A stretch of 64,000 bases of DNA from Lantana camara (Eukaryota > Streptophyta > Magnoliopsida > Lamiales > Verbenaceae). This document shows positions 1 to 12,088 of this stretch, in pieces. The notes under the pieces are model-generated. The model made no database searches and was not told the DNA's origin. It was given only the letters and a program-made list of their open reading frames with translations. The first letter of the stretch is position 1; each line of letters begins with the position of its first letter. The position numbers were made by a program, and so were the translations under genes. The DNA is taken from assembly GCA_037501455.1 (NCBI GenBank), contig CM074862.1:56513501-56577500 (forward strand), read 5' to 3'.

Positions 1-441
1 TAGCTCCCCTTACACCTGCATAACAAAAACTGAAAACAATCCGGGTTCAGTCCAAAGGGGACTAGTGGGTATAAAACAGGGCATAAATATAGATAAAATG
101 ATAATTAAACAAGTACATGCAAGCCATAATCCCAAATGAGGTTTTCAAAACATTTCTCAAGTGAGTGAAATAAGGAAATCATCAATCGGGATTATAACAC
201 TCAAATTCATTAGGTCGTTAGTGGCCCGGCGAGTGGGCGTGCATTATCTCCAACCAACACCTTGTGTATTTCAATAAAACATTCATTCAATCATTCTTTT
301 CATGCGTACTATTCTTTTGTGCATATACATAACATATACTCCTTCTTCCTCCGGGTTGGTGTACGGGTTTGCAAGACCCGACCACCCATGCATTGACCAA
401 AAGGGGTTACATGACTCCCCAGATGGCACTCAACGTCCATT

Positions 442-462
442 CCTCGCTAACTCCTAACGAGG
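442..462 (-). other. GGAG-loop hairpin (HP1), element A 3' LTR
   Basis: On the transcript strand the arms are CCUCGUUA and UAGCGAGG (eight pairs, one G-U) and the loop is GGAGU. The same loop with different paired arms occurs in LTRs of B, G, H and I. Confidence 0.6.
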
Positions 463-1324
463 TCCGGTTACGTCGTTAGATTGGTGGGACTATTGAAAGG
501 GATCACCGTCGGCCCATGCCTCCCCGGATAGCCTCTAGCACTAAGTCCCTGGACCCCATTCTGTGCATTCGATCATTTCTCGCCAAAACATTTAGGTAGG
601 GTTCATAAAAGAAGGGCTTTACGTTCAAAATCATAGACTCGATAAAAAGGACTCTATATATATATAATTTCAGGTTGAAATCTTTACACATAAGAGGTAT
701 ATAAGGTCATTTAACTAAGTAGAAGAGAAACCCACCTTCAAAGATAAAATAAAAGGAGTAGAAGCTTCAAGGATCGCCTTCACCTTCAACCGGACCCGGA
801 TCTGTGCGAACAAAGTGCTGTGAGACTCAAAATGACCAAATAAGACGCTCGGCAATAAAATGATCATCATATGAATGCATAAAAGATGATATTATGTAAT
901 GGACACGTTCATGTGCACTATTAATGTCTTAAAAACATATAAACATTCATTCCATTCTTTTCATGAAGCGTTCAATTTTGTTAAAGTTCAACATCTCGAT
1001 AAATCATACTAAATTAGTCCAAGAAATTCAAATAACGATCATAACACATAGTATAAAATGTATACGTATCATACAAGTCATTAAATAAGGAATAAAAAGC
1101 AATTAGGGTTCAAACTTAAGAGCAAAGTCCATGCATGCACACATTAGGAGCAAAGAAGACACATTGAAGCATAACTCGTAAAATATTCCACGAAAAATCA
1201 TAGAATTTCATAACACTCAAGATAATACATGTTAGCATAGCATAGAAGTCATAAAAGAGGTGGAGCAATATAAAACAAGCGAAGAAAAACAAGAAAAAAT
1301 GAAACCAGAGCAATAAAAAAAAAA

Positions 1325-1390
1325 CTGGACAGAATCCACCCCCATGGATTTTTCCAAAGGGAAAAATCCACCCCCATGGATTTGGTCCAG
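1325..1390 (-). other. Cloverleaf of inverted repeats, element A 3' LTR
   Basis: The outer arms CTGGAC (1325-1330) and GTCCAG (1385-1390) enclose three hairpins with symmetric 2-nt linkers. These are AATCC/GGATT (1333-1350), TTTCC/GGAAA (1351-1364) and a second AATCC/GGATT (1365-1382). The whole figure is repeated at 9040-9105. Confidence 0.65.
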
Positions 1391-2606
1391 ACCTACTGAC
1401 TCAAATCCACCCAACGTAGCAGAAAAACAGAGCAACACCATTCAATCTCCAACCAACATACTCAGGTAAGTTAAGATCACCAATATGTAAGAAAACCACT
1501 CCACAACAACACACAAACATGCTCCCAAAGTGTTGAAACATGATATGGAGGTAAGGATGATCATTTCATGTAAAAACTTCAAATATACATTAATGGTAAC
1601 TCATGAATGCTTCAACTACCATCTAATACTTCACCATAAATGCAAAGAAGGTGTCATGGCAACCATATTCAAGCTTGGAATCAACCAAAACAACCAAGGA
1701 ATGAAAGAGATCAACAAATTGGCATATAACCTACCTATTTCATCCATATATCCAAAACCCCATCAATGCATGATCAAAATTGGGGATGCAAAGCTTAAAA
1801 TGACCCATATTGAATGTATAACATGATACTGAACTCACCTTGTGGATTGAATGGAGGAAAAATGGAGATTTGAGCTTGAATCTCCAAGGAGGGCAAGGGT
1901 TATGGGATTTTCTCGAGAACAGGGCAAGTTTGGTTGATTTTGGCTTAGTTGCTGAGGTTGGTTCGGTATGGGGGTGTATGGGGAGATAGTGGGGTTAACT
2001 AGGGTCACATAGGTTCAAACCATGGTTAATTTGGTCAAGGTATGAGGGAGTTATGGCATTTTTGGCAATGTGTGGCAGATTTGGCTCCCGTTGCGAGTTT
2101 CGGTTGAATTTAGGGGGTTCAAATGATATTAGAAAATTTTAAGGCTAAGTTCATTGACCTTAAATTTTTGATACGAGTTCAACGAAGTTGACAAAACTCA
2201 AATCCGAGTTTCCTAGCTCAAGATATCACGTACGGAACCAAAGGTGCGCTAATTTCCCGTTAGCCCCGTTTTGGTTCCAAATGCACAAAATAAATTCAAA
2301 ACACAATCAAATAAATCCGAAAACATAAAACGAGCATATATTCATGTGAAAGACACACATAAATCCAACATATTAAAATTCCACTAAGTTTCGAATTCAT
2401 TAAATACGGAAACGGCACATAAACATTTAACACATGCGCAAATATTCAAGAAATTCATATAATTTCAATTCAAATAGTTCAAATATTTAAAGAATTTCAA
2501 ATAAGAATAAATATAAATCATATAATCAAGTAATTAAAATAATCTAAACGCGCACTTAAAGAGCACACAAGTCATACCTGAAAATCTGAAATAGCGGGGC
2601 GTCACA

Positions 2607-2624
2607 GCCTCTCCCCCTTAAAAG
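2607..2624 (-). other. Element A polypurine tract
   Basis: On the minus strand a purine run (AAGGGGGAGAGGC) directly abuts the 3' LTR start TGTGACG. This is the standard position of the plus-strand primer for reverse transcription. It lies just 3' of the integrase stop, so no non-coding spacer is present. Confidence 0.85.
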
Positions 2625-2639
2625 AATCAGTCCTCGGAT

Positions 2640-3851
2640 TCACTGATTGTCCGGAAATAACCCGAGATGGAATTTCCTCATCTTATCCTCCGTCTCCCAC
2701 ATAGCCTTTTCCGATTTATCACTTCTCCATAGGACCTTAACTTGTGGGATTTGCCGGTTTCGAAGTTTTTGAAATTTTCGATGCAAAATCTTAACCGGTT
2801 TCTGAACGAAGGTAAGCTTAGGCTCAATTTCCACTTCTTCCTCGGGTAGGATCTCTGAATCATCCGGATGATATTTTCTGAGTTGGGAAACATGGAACAC
2901 AATGTGAATTCCCGTCAAACTTGGAGGTAGATCCAACCGATAAGCCGTATCCCCGATTTTCTCCAAAATCTCGTAGGGCCCCAAGTACCTAGGGTTCAAT
3001 TTCCCTCCTTTTCCAATTCTCGTGAACCCTTTTCTCGGGGAAGCTTTTAGGAATACCCTATCATCTACTTCAAACTCAAGATTCTTCCTTCGACGGTCCG
3101 CATAACTCTTTTGTCTATCTTGAGCTGCTTTCATCCGTTGTCGAATCAATTGAATCTTATCAATCGCCTCTTGAACGGCCTTAGAAGGCTTTTCCTTCTT
3201 TTCTCCCCATTTCACTCCTTCTTGTTTACTCCATTTCCATTCCTCTAAATCAAAAAACAAGGGAGATCCACACTTCCTTCCGTAGAGAGCTTCATAAGGT
3301 GCCATTCCTATCGAGGCTTTAAAGCTATTGTTGTAGGCAAATTCAATCAACTGCAGTTGTTCCTTCCACGAGCTCTGAAAGTCCAATACACACGCCCTTA
3401 ACATATCCTCTAAATACTTAATCAACCTTTCAGATTGTCCATCCGTTTGAGGATGAAAAGCGGTGCTGAAATGAAGCCTTGTTCCCAAATTTCTTTGCAA
3501 CTCTTGCCAAAATCCGGAGGTAAACCTTGGACCCCGATCTGAGACTATACTTACGGGCACTCCATGTAACCGAACTATCTCATCCCGATATTTCTTAGCC
3601 AATTTTGACACTTTATCGGACATCCGAATAGCAAGAAAATGTGCCGACTTTGTCAATCGATCCACTATCACCCAAATTCCATCGAAACCACCTTTCACTC
3701 TTGGAAGACCCGAAACAAAATCCATAGCAATCTGTTCCCATTTAGATTCGGGTATAGGTAACGGTTGCAATAATCTCGACGGCTTCTGATGCTCAGCTTT
3801 CACTAACTGACAAGTTAGGCATTGTCTCACAAAGTTCACCACATCTCTCTT
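2640..3851 (-). pseudogene. Element A integrase with chromodomain-like tail (3' part of broken gag-pol)
   Basis: This is the C-terminal third of the polyprotein, reading in the same frame as the segment upstream but separated from it by a single TAG at 3852-3854. It carries the end of the zinc-binding region (CLTC), then the integrase core with the catalytic carboxylates visible as MDFVSG, SDRGPRF and DGQSERL, so the D,D,E triad is present. A GPY/F-like segment (RYLGPYEILEK) follows. The last ~60 residues (from FVQKPV to the end) resemble the chromodomain of Tekay/Del elements, thought to steer insertion to heterochromatin. The first apparent start in this piece is a GTG codon and is not a real start. 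The reading frame ends 16 bases before the polypurine tract. Confidence 0.88.
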
Positions 3852-6389
3852 CTAACCATTCCACCAATAATATTGCTTGAGATCCCGATACATCTTGTTT
3901 CCTCCCGGATGTACTGAATAAGTAGATTTATGAGCTTCATCCAAAATGAGCCTTCTCAAATCCTTAGGAATCACAATTCTGTTCTTTAACCTGAAAATTC
4001 CTGTATCATCAAATCTAAAAGGACACTCGGGATCCTCTCGAGCTTTCTCAACTAATTTCTGAACTTCGGGATCACTTCTTTGAGCCTCAAATATCCTTTC
4101 TCTTAAATCCGAGTGAATTGAAATATTAGAGATACGAGCTCTTATTCTAATAGGCTCTTCTATATCTGTACTCGTCCCTTCCAAGTTAGATACACTAGCC
4201 TTCCTGCTCAATGCATCCGCGACCACATTAGCTTTGCCGGGATATTTAATCACACAATCATAGTTTTCAAGAGATTCCATCCAACGCCTTTGTCTCATGT
4301 TTAGCTCCTTCTGAGAAAACAAGTACTGGAGACTCTTGTGGTCAGAAAAGATCTCAAATGAAACCCCGTAAAGATAATGCCTCCATTTCCCTAGGGCAAA
4401 TATCAAAGCTGCAAGTTCGAGATCGTGCGTGGGATAATTCTTTTCGTGTTCCTTCAACTTCCTAGAGGCATAGGCGATCACTTTCCCATTCTGCATCAAT
4501 ACACAACCCAAGCCTTCCTTAGAGGTGTCCGTATAAACTGTGTAACCTTCATTACCTTCGGGAAGTGCTAACACAGGTGCAGTTGTCAACTTCTCCTTCA
4601 ACACTTGAAAACTCGCCTCACACGAAGACTCCCACTCAAATTTAGCCTCTTTCTTTGTCAATCGGGTCAAAGGAGCTGCAATCTTTGAGAAATCCTGTAC
4701 AAATCTCCGATAATAGCCCGCTAAACCCAAGAAACTTCTTATTTCTGAGACATTCTTCGGAGTTTGCCACTGAATAACTGTCTCTATCTTTGCAGGATCT
4801 ACTTCCAAACCCTTCCTTGAAACAACGTGGCCTAGAAAAGAAACCCGATCAATCCAAAATTCGCACTTGCTGAACTTAGCATACAATTGGTGTTCTCTCA
4901 ACTGATCCAACACCAACTTGAGATGTCGGGCATGATCCTCTTCAGTCCTTGAATACACCAAAATGTTGTCAATAAAGATCACCACAAACTTATCGAGGTA
5001 GGGATGGAAAATCCTATGCATCATATCCATAAATGCTGCAGGGGCATTAGTTAGACCAAATGGCATGACTACGAACTCGTAATACCTATACCGGGTGTTG
5101 AATCCCGTCTTTGGAATGTCTCCTTCCCGAATTTTTAATTGATAATATCCCTGCCTCAAATCCAGTTTCGAGTATACCCCTAAACTTTGCAACATATCAA
5201 ACAAATCCTCGATGTGGGGTAAAGGATACTTATTCTTGATAGTCATTCTGTTTAACTCTTGGTAATCGATGCACATCCTTAATGCTCCATCCTTTTTCTT
5301 AACAAATAAAACCGGAGCACCCCACGGTGAAGAACTCGGCCGAATAAATCCGTTCTTAAGAAGTTCTTCCAATTGAATCTTTAATTCCTTCAATTTAGCC
5401 GGTGCCATTCTGTAAGGGGTCTTGGAATACGGCGTTGATCCCGGATACAAATCTATAGCAAATTCTATCTCTCGATCCGGTGGCAATGAATTCAAACTTT
5501 CCGGGAACACATCGGGATACTCCTTAACCACGGCCACATCTTCGAACTTAACTTGCTCCTTAGGTTTATTAAGAAGATAGGCAACATATCCCGTAGCTCC
5601 ATCTCTAATCAATTTGTGAGCTTCGGTAAAAGATAAAAGCGGCACTGATTTCGAACCAAACCCCACAATTACTTCTTTACCCAAATGGACCTTTTTAGCA
5701 AAGTAATCAACCATGGCCCGGTGCTTGTACAACCAATCCATGCCCAATATCACCCCGTATCTCTTCATTGGCATAACGATAAAATTAGCTGAATAAACCC
5801 AGTCTTCCATCTTCACAACATAATTCTTCACCACCCTGTCTGACACAAGATTTCCCCCGAGAGGGGAGCTAACTAGGAAGCAAATATCCACAGAAATAAC
5901 AGGTAGGCAAAGAGTAGCACATAGATCACAAGAGATAAAGGAATGCGTGGCACCCGGATCGAATAATGCATGTATGTTCATGTTGTGAATGCAAACGGTA
6001 CCTTCCACCACGGCATTTGGGTCGGCCTCGATATTTTGTTCCTCGCCCTCAAGGGCATAAGCTCGTGCTCGAACTAGTGGCCTTTGAGCTCCTCCCTGAA
6101 AACCTGGAATTTTGTCGGGGCAAACATTGGCTATATGATCCGCCTTTCCACAAATCAGACACAACCCGAGTCTTCTCCTGCAAGTGTTATAAGAATGGGT
6201 TGGTCCTCCACAATGCATACACGGAGGATGATCTTTGCGAGGTCCTGTAGGAGCTTGGGGAACTTGAGGTGCCCGTGGGGCTTGCTTTGGGACAAAGGGC
6301 TTCTTGAACGGTCCTTTTTGTTGAGGAGTTGAGAAAGTCATAGGTCTCTTTCCTTGATTATACCCCAATCCGGAACCGGATCCTTGTCC
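3852..6389 (-). pseudogene. Element A zinc knuckles, protease, reverse transcriptase, RNase H (middle of gag-pol)
   Basis: From the N-terminus there are two CCHC knuckles (starting CMHC and CLIC), then an RVP_2-type protease with FDPGATHSF as the active-site loop, then the RT. RT motifs seen are [28 protein letters not shown] and [10 protein letters not shown]. RNase H has [10 protein letters not shown] and ends in NVVADALSR, followed by the HH half of the integrase zinc finger. The RT catalytic box reads FIDN (Asn codon at 4965-4967) where the family has FIDD, so the second catalytic aspartate is lost. GAC to AAC at a CpG is the simplest cause. The segment is bounded by TAG at 6390-6392 upstream and TAG at 3852-3854 downstream, both in frame, so one polyprotein has been cut in three. 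DPG in place of DSG/DTG is common in this protease group. Confidence 0.9.
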
Positions 6390-7130
6390 CTACCGGTAAG
6401 AAGACCTTCGGGCATTCACAGAATCTTCCACTTTTAAGGCCTTCACAGTCGCCTTCGCCCAAGTACTCGTGTTAACAGCTTCAAGAGATGTCTGAATATC
6501 AGGCCGAAGTCCTTGAACGAATTGCATGGCCTTATGAGAGTCATCATTCGCTATATTAGGGGCATAGCGGGACAACCTCTCAAACTCTGAAATGTATTCA
6601 CCAACTGACCTCGATCCCTGCTTCAATTCCGTAAATTCCTTCAATCTTCGCGTGCGGGATGCGGGAGGAATAAACTTGTTCTTGAATTCCCGTGTGAAAA
6701 CCTCCCAATTAACCTCTTCTCCCCTTGCAGCTAAAACAATCATAGTACTTTCCCACCATGAGTAGGCCTCACCTTGAATTAGAGTAATAGTACATCGGGC
6801 CTTCTCCCAAGACTCGCATGGAATAAGTTCCCAAATCCTCTCCATTTCTTTGAGCCACATCTCCGCTTGTATATCATTTCCCTTGAAGAATTTCGGGGGA
6901 TGTTGGTTTTGAAAGTCCCTAAGGATAGCAGAAAGTGGAGTCTCTTGTGGTACTGCGGGTGCAGGTGGTGCTGGAGGTGCAGGTGGCACATAGTCCCGAA
7001 GCCTTTGATCAATAATATTTATGACTGAATTCACAAAAGCTTCAGTCGGTTGTGGTGGTGGTGGAGGAGGTGTAGGAGAACGATTTCGACGATGACGCCG
7101 TTCCGGAGATCGATATCTTCTAGGAGGCAT
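6390..7130 (-). pseudogene. Element A gag (5' part of broken gag-pol)
   Basis: Gag capsid region, about 246 residues from the ATG at 7128-7130. The start is arginine- and proline-rich (MPPRRYRSPER), with a PPPPPP run and PPAPPAPPAP, then the retrotransposon gag domain with QNQHPPKFFKGND, IWELIPCES and GEAYSWWEST. I prefer this ATG to an upstream in-frame one at 7157. The homologous ATGs in elements G and I sit in the same CAG-G-ATG context, a splice-acceptor sequence, and the extra N-terminal residues are not conserved. The frame stops at TAG (6390-6392) but stays open beyond it into the zinc knuckles. The stop may be a decayed CAG codon or, less likely, a read-through site. Confidence 0.88.
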
Positions 7131-7324
7131 CCTGTTAATAAGACACGGAAAATGCATGCTATGTTTAGTTCATGCATGAAAAGAGAAGATAATTCAATCA
7201 AAATGCGATAATTAAGCACATAGGCACATTAGAAATACAAAAGAGACACGTTGACAAGTAATTCCTATAACCGAATGACCTAGACCAACTCACACGACAC
7301 TAGGGCCCGGTTTTGCAACTCGAA

Positions 7325-7336
7325 GCTCTGATACCA
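7325..7336 (-). other. Element A primer-binding site (tRNA-Met type)
   Basis: On the minus strand this reads TGGTATCAGAGC, the standard plant initiator-Met primer site, eight bases inside the LTR end at 7345. Confidence 0.92.
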
Positions 7337-8156
7337 CACTAGGATGTAGCACTCGAGCGCAAGGTACCACATCCCCCGTACCGAGACCCCACCCGAATAT
7401 GAAATAGATAATCCATACTCAAGCTAGATCACGACGAACGGGGACATACACACACTCTATGCTAGGCGGGACTAACCCTTAAACCAAGAAATACAAGAAT
7501 AGACAATAAAGCGAAAGCATAAATAACATACAAGTTGTACATTGAGCATCACGCTCCAAAAGAATATATCATAAGTCACATGCCTAAAAGGCCCAAAATA
7601 TACAATTCCCCAAATCATAGATAAAATACCAAGACCATAAGTATGAGTATGCAAGTGTAAACAAAATATACAAGAGCTAGAAGCAAATGCAAGACTCTAG
7701 ACTCGAATTCCCGCCTAGCTCCCCTTACACCTGCACAACAAAAACTGAAAACAATCCGGGTTCAGTCCAAAGGGGACGGGTGGGTATAAAACAGGGCATA
7801 AATATAGATAAAATTATAATTAAACAAGTACATGCAAGCCATAATCCCAAATGAGGTTTTCAAAACATTTCTCAAGTGAGTGAAATAAGGAAATCATCAA
7901 TCGGGATTATAACACTCAAATTCATTAGGTCTTTAGTGGCCCGTCGAGTGGGTGTGCATTATCTCCAACCAACACCTTGTGTATTTCAATAAAACATTCA
8001 TTCAATCATTCTTTTCATGCATACTATTCTTTTGTGCACATACATAACATATACTCCTTCTTCCTCCGGGTTGGTGGACGGGTTTGCAAGACCCGACCAC
8101 CCATGCATTGACCAAAAGGGGTTACATGACTCCCCAGATGGCACTCAACGTCCATT

Positions 8157-8177
8157 CCTCGCTAACTCCTAACGAGG
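8157..8177 (-). other. GGAG-loop hairpin (HP1), element A 5' LTR
   Basis: Identical to the 442-462 copy: eight-pair stem, loop GGAGU on the transcript strand. Confidence 0.6.
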
Positions 8178-9039
8178 TCCGGTTACGTCGTTAGATTGGT
8201 GGGATTAGTGAAAGGGATCACCGTCGGCCCATGCCTCCCCGGATAGCCTCTAGCACTAAGTCCCTGGGCCCCATTCTGTGCATTCGTTCATTTCTCGCCA
8301 AAACATTTAGGTAGGGTTCACAAAAGAAGGGCTTTACGTTCAAAATCATAGACTCGATAAAAAGGACTCTATATATATATAATTTTAGGTCAAAATCTTT
8401 ACACATAAGAGGTATATAAGGTCATTTAACTAAGTAGAAGAGAAACCCACCTTCAAAGATAAAATAAAAGGAGTAGAAGCTTCAAGGATCGCCTTCACCT
8501 TCAACCGGACCCGGATCTGTGCGAACAAAGTGGTGTGAGACTCAAAATGACCAAATAAGACGCTCGGCAAAAAAATGATCATGCTATGAATGCATAAAAG
8601 ATGATATTATGTAATGGACACGTTCATGTGCACTATTAATGTCTTAAAGACATATAAACTTTCATTCCATTCTTTTCATGAAGCGTTCAAATTTGTTAAA
8701 GTTCAACATCTCCATAAATCATACTAAATTAGTCCAAGAAATTCAAATAACGATCATAACACGTAGTATAACATGTATACGTAACATACAAGTCATTAAA
8801 TAAGGAATAAATAGCAATTAGGGTTCAAACTTAAGAGCAAAGTCCATGCATGCACACGTTAGGAGCAAAGAAGACACATTGAAGCATAACTCGTAAAATA
8901 TTCCACAAAAAATCATAAAATTTCATAACACTCAAGATAATACATGTTAGCATAGCATATAAGTCATAAAAGAGGTGGAGGAATACAAAACAAGCGAAGA
9001 AAAACAAGAAAAAACGAAACCAGAGCAATAAAAAAAAAA

Positions 9040-9105
9040 CTGGACAGAATCCACCCCCATGGATTTTTCCAAAGGGAAAAATCCACCCCCATGGATTTGG
9101 TCCAG
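9040..9105 (-). other. Cloverleaf of inverted repeats, element A 5' LTR
   Basis: Exact positional copy of the 1325-1390 figure. The outer arms CTGGAC/GTCCAG and all three inner hairpins are kept, although the LTRs differ at many other positions. Confidence 0.65.
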
Positions 9106-10319
9106 ACCTACTGACTCAAATCCACCCAACGTAGCAGAAAAATAGAGCAACACCATTCAATCTCCAACCAACATACTCAGGTAAGTTAAGATCACCAATA
9201 TGCAAGAAAACCACTCCACAACAACACACAAACATGCTCCCAAAGTGTTGAAACATGATATGGAGGTAAGGATGATCATTTCATGTAAAAACTTCAAATA
9301 TACATTAATGGTAACTCATGAATGCTTTAACTACCATCTAATACTTCACCATAAATGCAAAGAAGGTGTCATGGCAACCATATTCAAGCTTGGAATCAAC
9401 CAAAACAACCAAGGAATGAAAGAAATCAACAAATTGGCATATAACCTACCTATTCATCCATATATCCAAAACCCCATCAATACACGATCAAAATTGGGGA
9501 TGAAAAGCTTAAAATGACCCATATTGAATGTATAACATGATCCTAAACTCACCTTGTGGATTGAATGGAGGAAAAATGGAGATTTGAGCTTGAATCTCCA
9601 AGGAGGGCAAGGGTTATGGGATTTTCTGGAGAGCAGGGCAAGTTTGGTTGATTTTGGCTTAGTTGCTGAGGTTGGTTCGGTATGGGGGTGTTTGGGGTGA
9701 TAGTGGGGTAATTAGGGTCACATAGGTTCAAACCATGGTTAATTTGGTCAAGGTATGAGAGAGTTATGGCATTTTTGGCAATGTGTGGTAGATTTGGCTC
9801 CCGTTGCGAGTTTCGGTTGAATTTCGGGGGTTCAAATGATATTAGAAAAATATAAAGCTAAGTTCATTGAACTCAAATTTTCGATACGAGTTCAACGAAG
9901 TTGACAAAACTCGAATCCGAGTTTCCTAGCTTAAGATATCACGTACAGAACCAAAGGTGCGCTAATTTCCCGTTAGCCCCGTTTTGGTTCCAAATGCACA
10001 AAATAAATTCAAAACACAATCAAATAAATCCGAAAACATAAAATGAGCATATATTCAAATGAAAGACACACATAAATCCAACATATTAAAATTCCACTAA
10101 GTTTCGAATTCATTAAATACGGAAACGGCACATAAACATTTAACGCATGCGCAAATATTCAAGAAATTCATATAATTTCAATTCAAATAGTTCAAATATT
10201 TAAAGAATTTCAAATAAGAATAAATATAAATCATATAATCAAGTAATTAAAATAATTTAAACGCGCACTTAAAGAGCACACAAGTCATACCTAAAAATCC
10301 GAAATAGCGGGGCGTCACA

Positions 10320-10762
10320 GTTAATCAGTCTCTTAAATCTTCAAAATCCTTTGACCTTGATTCATACCTTTCCAAAACGTGTCACTCACAACTTACTTTG
10401 CAAATAAATGCATGTGGGTGAAGCGTGTTCATGTCACATAGTTGTCACATACTTGATGCCAATAACAAGAGTTTAATATAAAATGCGACAAGTAATTCAT
10501 CAATACGTAAAATAACACACATTGCTTACCCAATTTTCAAGCAATTCAAGATCACTTAGTTGACAATTAATGGCATGAATTAATACAAAGTACAAGCTAT
10601 CAAGTATTTCAGGTAATTCAAAGAATTCAAGTAGATCAAGACATTCAAATAAGATGCAAGACTCTCACATTGTCAAATAATTCCTATGCCGTACGACCTA
10701 GACTTGACACGACACGACACTAGAACCTCGGTTTTGCAACCGGGCTCTGATACCACCTTAGA
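10320..10762 (-). mobile_element. Element B internal fragment with primer-binding site
   Basis: About 420 bp of the 5' untranslated internal region of element B (minus strand), cut at 10319/10320 by insertion of A. The primer site reads TGGTATCAGAGCCC on the minus strand (10742-10755), seven bases from the LTR. No gag sequence remains in this stretch, and the rest of B lies left of the window. Confidence 0.8.
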
Positions 10763-11186
10763 TGTAGCACCCCTTAACACGTGGAGGTACCATACCCCCG
10801 CACTATAGGTCAATCCACATACGAAACGGCCAATCCGTACATGAACCAACTTATAGTGAACGGGTGACAATGCCATACACGACAAGCTAGGCGGGATTAC
10901 TATACATGCAACAAAACAAAGCGGAAGCATAAATAATTATTATCAAATATTTCCATTAATCAGGCCATAACATTTCTCACTTACCAAGTAAAATATATTC
11001 TAACTTCATTTATCAATACATTATCATCTTCAAGTAAAACAATAACACTAACTATCATTCCATAATTAACAATAAATAACCAAATACACGAACCATGGTT
11101 GACTCGACTACATGAACTGGACTCGACTCGACTCAACTCAACTCCCGCCTAGTGTGTACCTGCAATAACCTGAAAGGTGGAGGTGT

Positions 11187-11202
11187 CAGTCTGTGAAGAC
11201 CG
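11187..11202 (-). other. YAGUC-type hairpin (HP2), element B LTR
   Basis: On the transcript strand the arms are CGGUCU and AGACUG (six pairs with one G-U) around UCAC. It lies just upstream of a CACCTTTCAG stretch near the LTR end, as in G, D and I. Confidence 0.5.
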
Positions 11203-11657
11203 AGTGAGGGGTTTACATACATATTAGCGCAGATAACATGCAAGTTATATTCTCGGGTAAAGATTTGTAAAAGATAAGTATATGAGTTTAATAATAATAT
11301 AGCTTCGCCCGAGAATACAACTATCAATATTAAATACTTGTTCATTTTCATGCAATCAATACATGGCCCCGGCAAGTAAAGGCGGTCTCCAACTGAACTC
11401 CAAATGTACATGAACATGCTTGCTTGATTATTAAACAATAAGTGATCACGCAATTCAATTATCGTGCAATCATGCATGTGTAATCATATAACACGTTCAT
11501 GGAATGGAAATCATGCAATAACCCGAGGACAATCCGCGGTGTCGGATTCATCCCCAGTCTCCTTCTTCCTCCGGTTGATGATGGGATTGCAAGGCCCCAA
11601 CATCCATGCATGTTGAGCAGAGGGTACATGAATCCCTAAGCCCGGAGCTCCTTCCTT

Positions 11658-11673
11658 CACTAACCTCCTAGCG
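11658..11673 (-). other. GGAG-loop hairpin (HP1), element B LTR
   Basis: The transcript-strand arms are CGCUA and UAGUG with loop GGAGGU. The one imperfect pair is G-U, legal only in RNA of the element strand. Confidence 0.5.
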
Positions 11674-12088
11674 GATTCAGGGGTGACCCCAAATGTGGTG
11701 AGGATAGTGCCAGAGTTACCCGTCAGCCCTTGCTTTCCCGGTTGGTTCTAGTCACTATCCTCGGGCCCAACTTGAACGGTCATGCTACTCGCCTAAAACA
11801 AGTTTGATTCATGACAATAACATGGCTTGCTTGCTTGCTTGCGTTTCATGAACATGACTTGAAATGATAAGTGATTTCATGAAATTATAAATATAAATAC
11901 CATTGGCCGAAAGATCACGTAAAGGTTATACGGGTTCTATATAACTAGCAATTAAACCTCACTTGACAAGCGACACACGACTCGTGAATGCGTGAACGTG
12001 CTTATGATCCACAATCTCCGCCCTGGAGAATAACAGGATAAGAAACGGGACAATGTACGTGCGTGAGACCACAATTCAAGCATATTAT

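Larger units (their letters stand above)
1..2606 (-). repeat. Element A 3' LTR (partial)
   Basis: Direct repeat of 7716-10319, ending at the canonical terminus (on the element strand TGTGACGCC). It holds, in transcript order, a splice-donor-like CAAG/GTGAG near 1838, a three-arm cloverleaf at 1325-1390, a TATA-rich stretch near 655-667 and the GGAG-loop hairpin at 442-462. Short antisense reading frames (for example 1530-1826) recur in both LTR copies and have no coding features. Confidence 0.92.
1..10319 (-). mobile_element. Element A: Tekay/Del-like Ty3/gypsy retrotransposon, cut by left window edge
   Basis: Minus-strand LTR retrotransposon. Reading from the right it has a 5' LTR, a 12-nt tRNA-Met-type primer site, gag, protease, RT, RNase H and integrase in one frame, a purine tract and a 3' LTR. 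The first 371 bp at the low-coordinate end (LTR interior to terminus) lie outside the window, judged by aligning position 1 with 7716. The LTRs are about 2975 bp, differ by a few percent by eye, and have TG...CA ends. The C-terminal chromodomain-like tail and very long LTRs fit the Tekay/Del chromovirus clade. The element is inserted in the internal region of element B. The right flank starts GTTAA; the matching duplication is off-window. It looks defective: two in-frame TAG codons and a changed RT catalytic residue. Confidence 0.9.
7345..10319 (-). repeat. Element A 5' LTR (2975 bp)
   Basis: The complete LTR has TG...CA ends and is bounded by the primer site on the inside and by element B on the outside. 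In transcript order (descending coordinates) it holds a splice donor (exon end 9553, GTGAGT-like), the cloverleaf (9040-9105), a 66-nt putative mini-exon (8516 to 8451), a TATA-rich stretch near 8370-8382 and the GGAG hairpin (8157-8177). Transcription from here would drive the element. The TSS cannot be fixed by eye. Confidence 0.92.

Noticed and set aside
1530..1826. 98-codon plus-strand frame, with a 105-codon counterpart at 9200-9517
   Set aside because: It is antisense within both LTRs of element A, explained by LTR identity; the copies diverge at the end by frameshift and no domain is seen.
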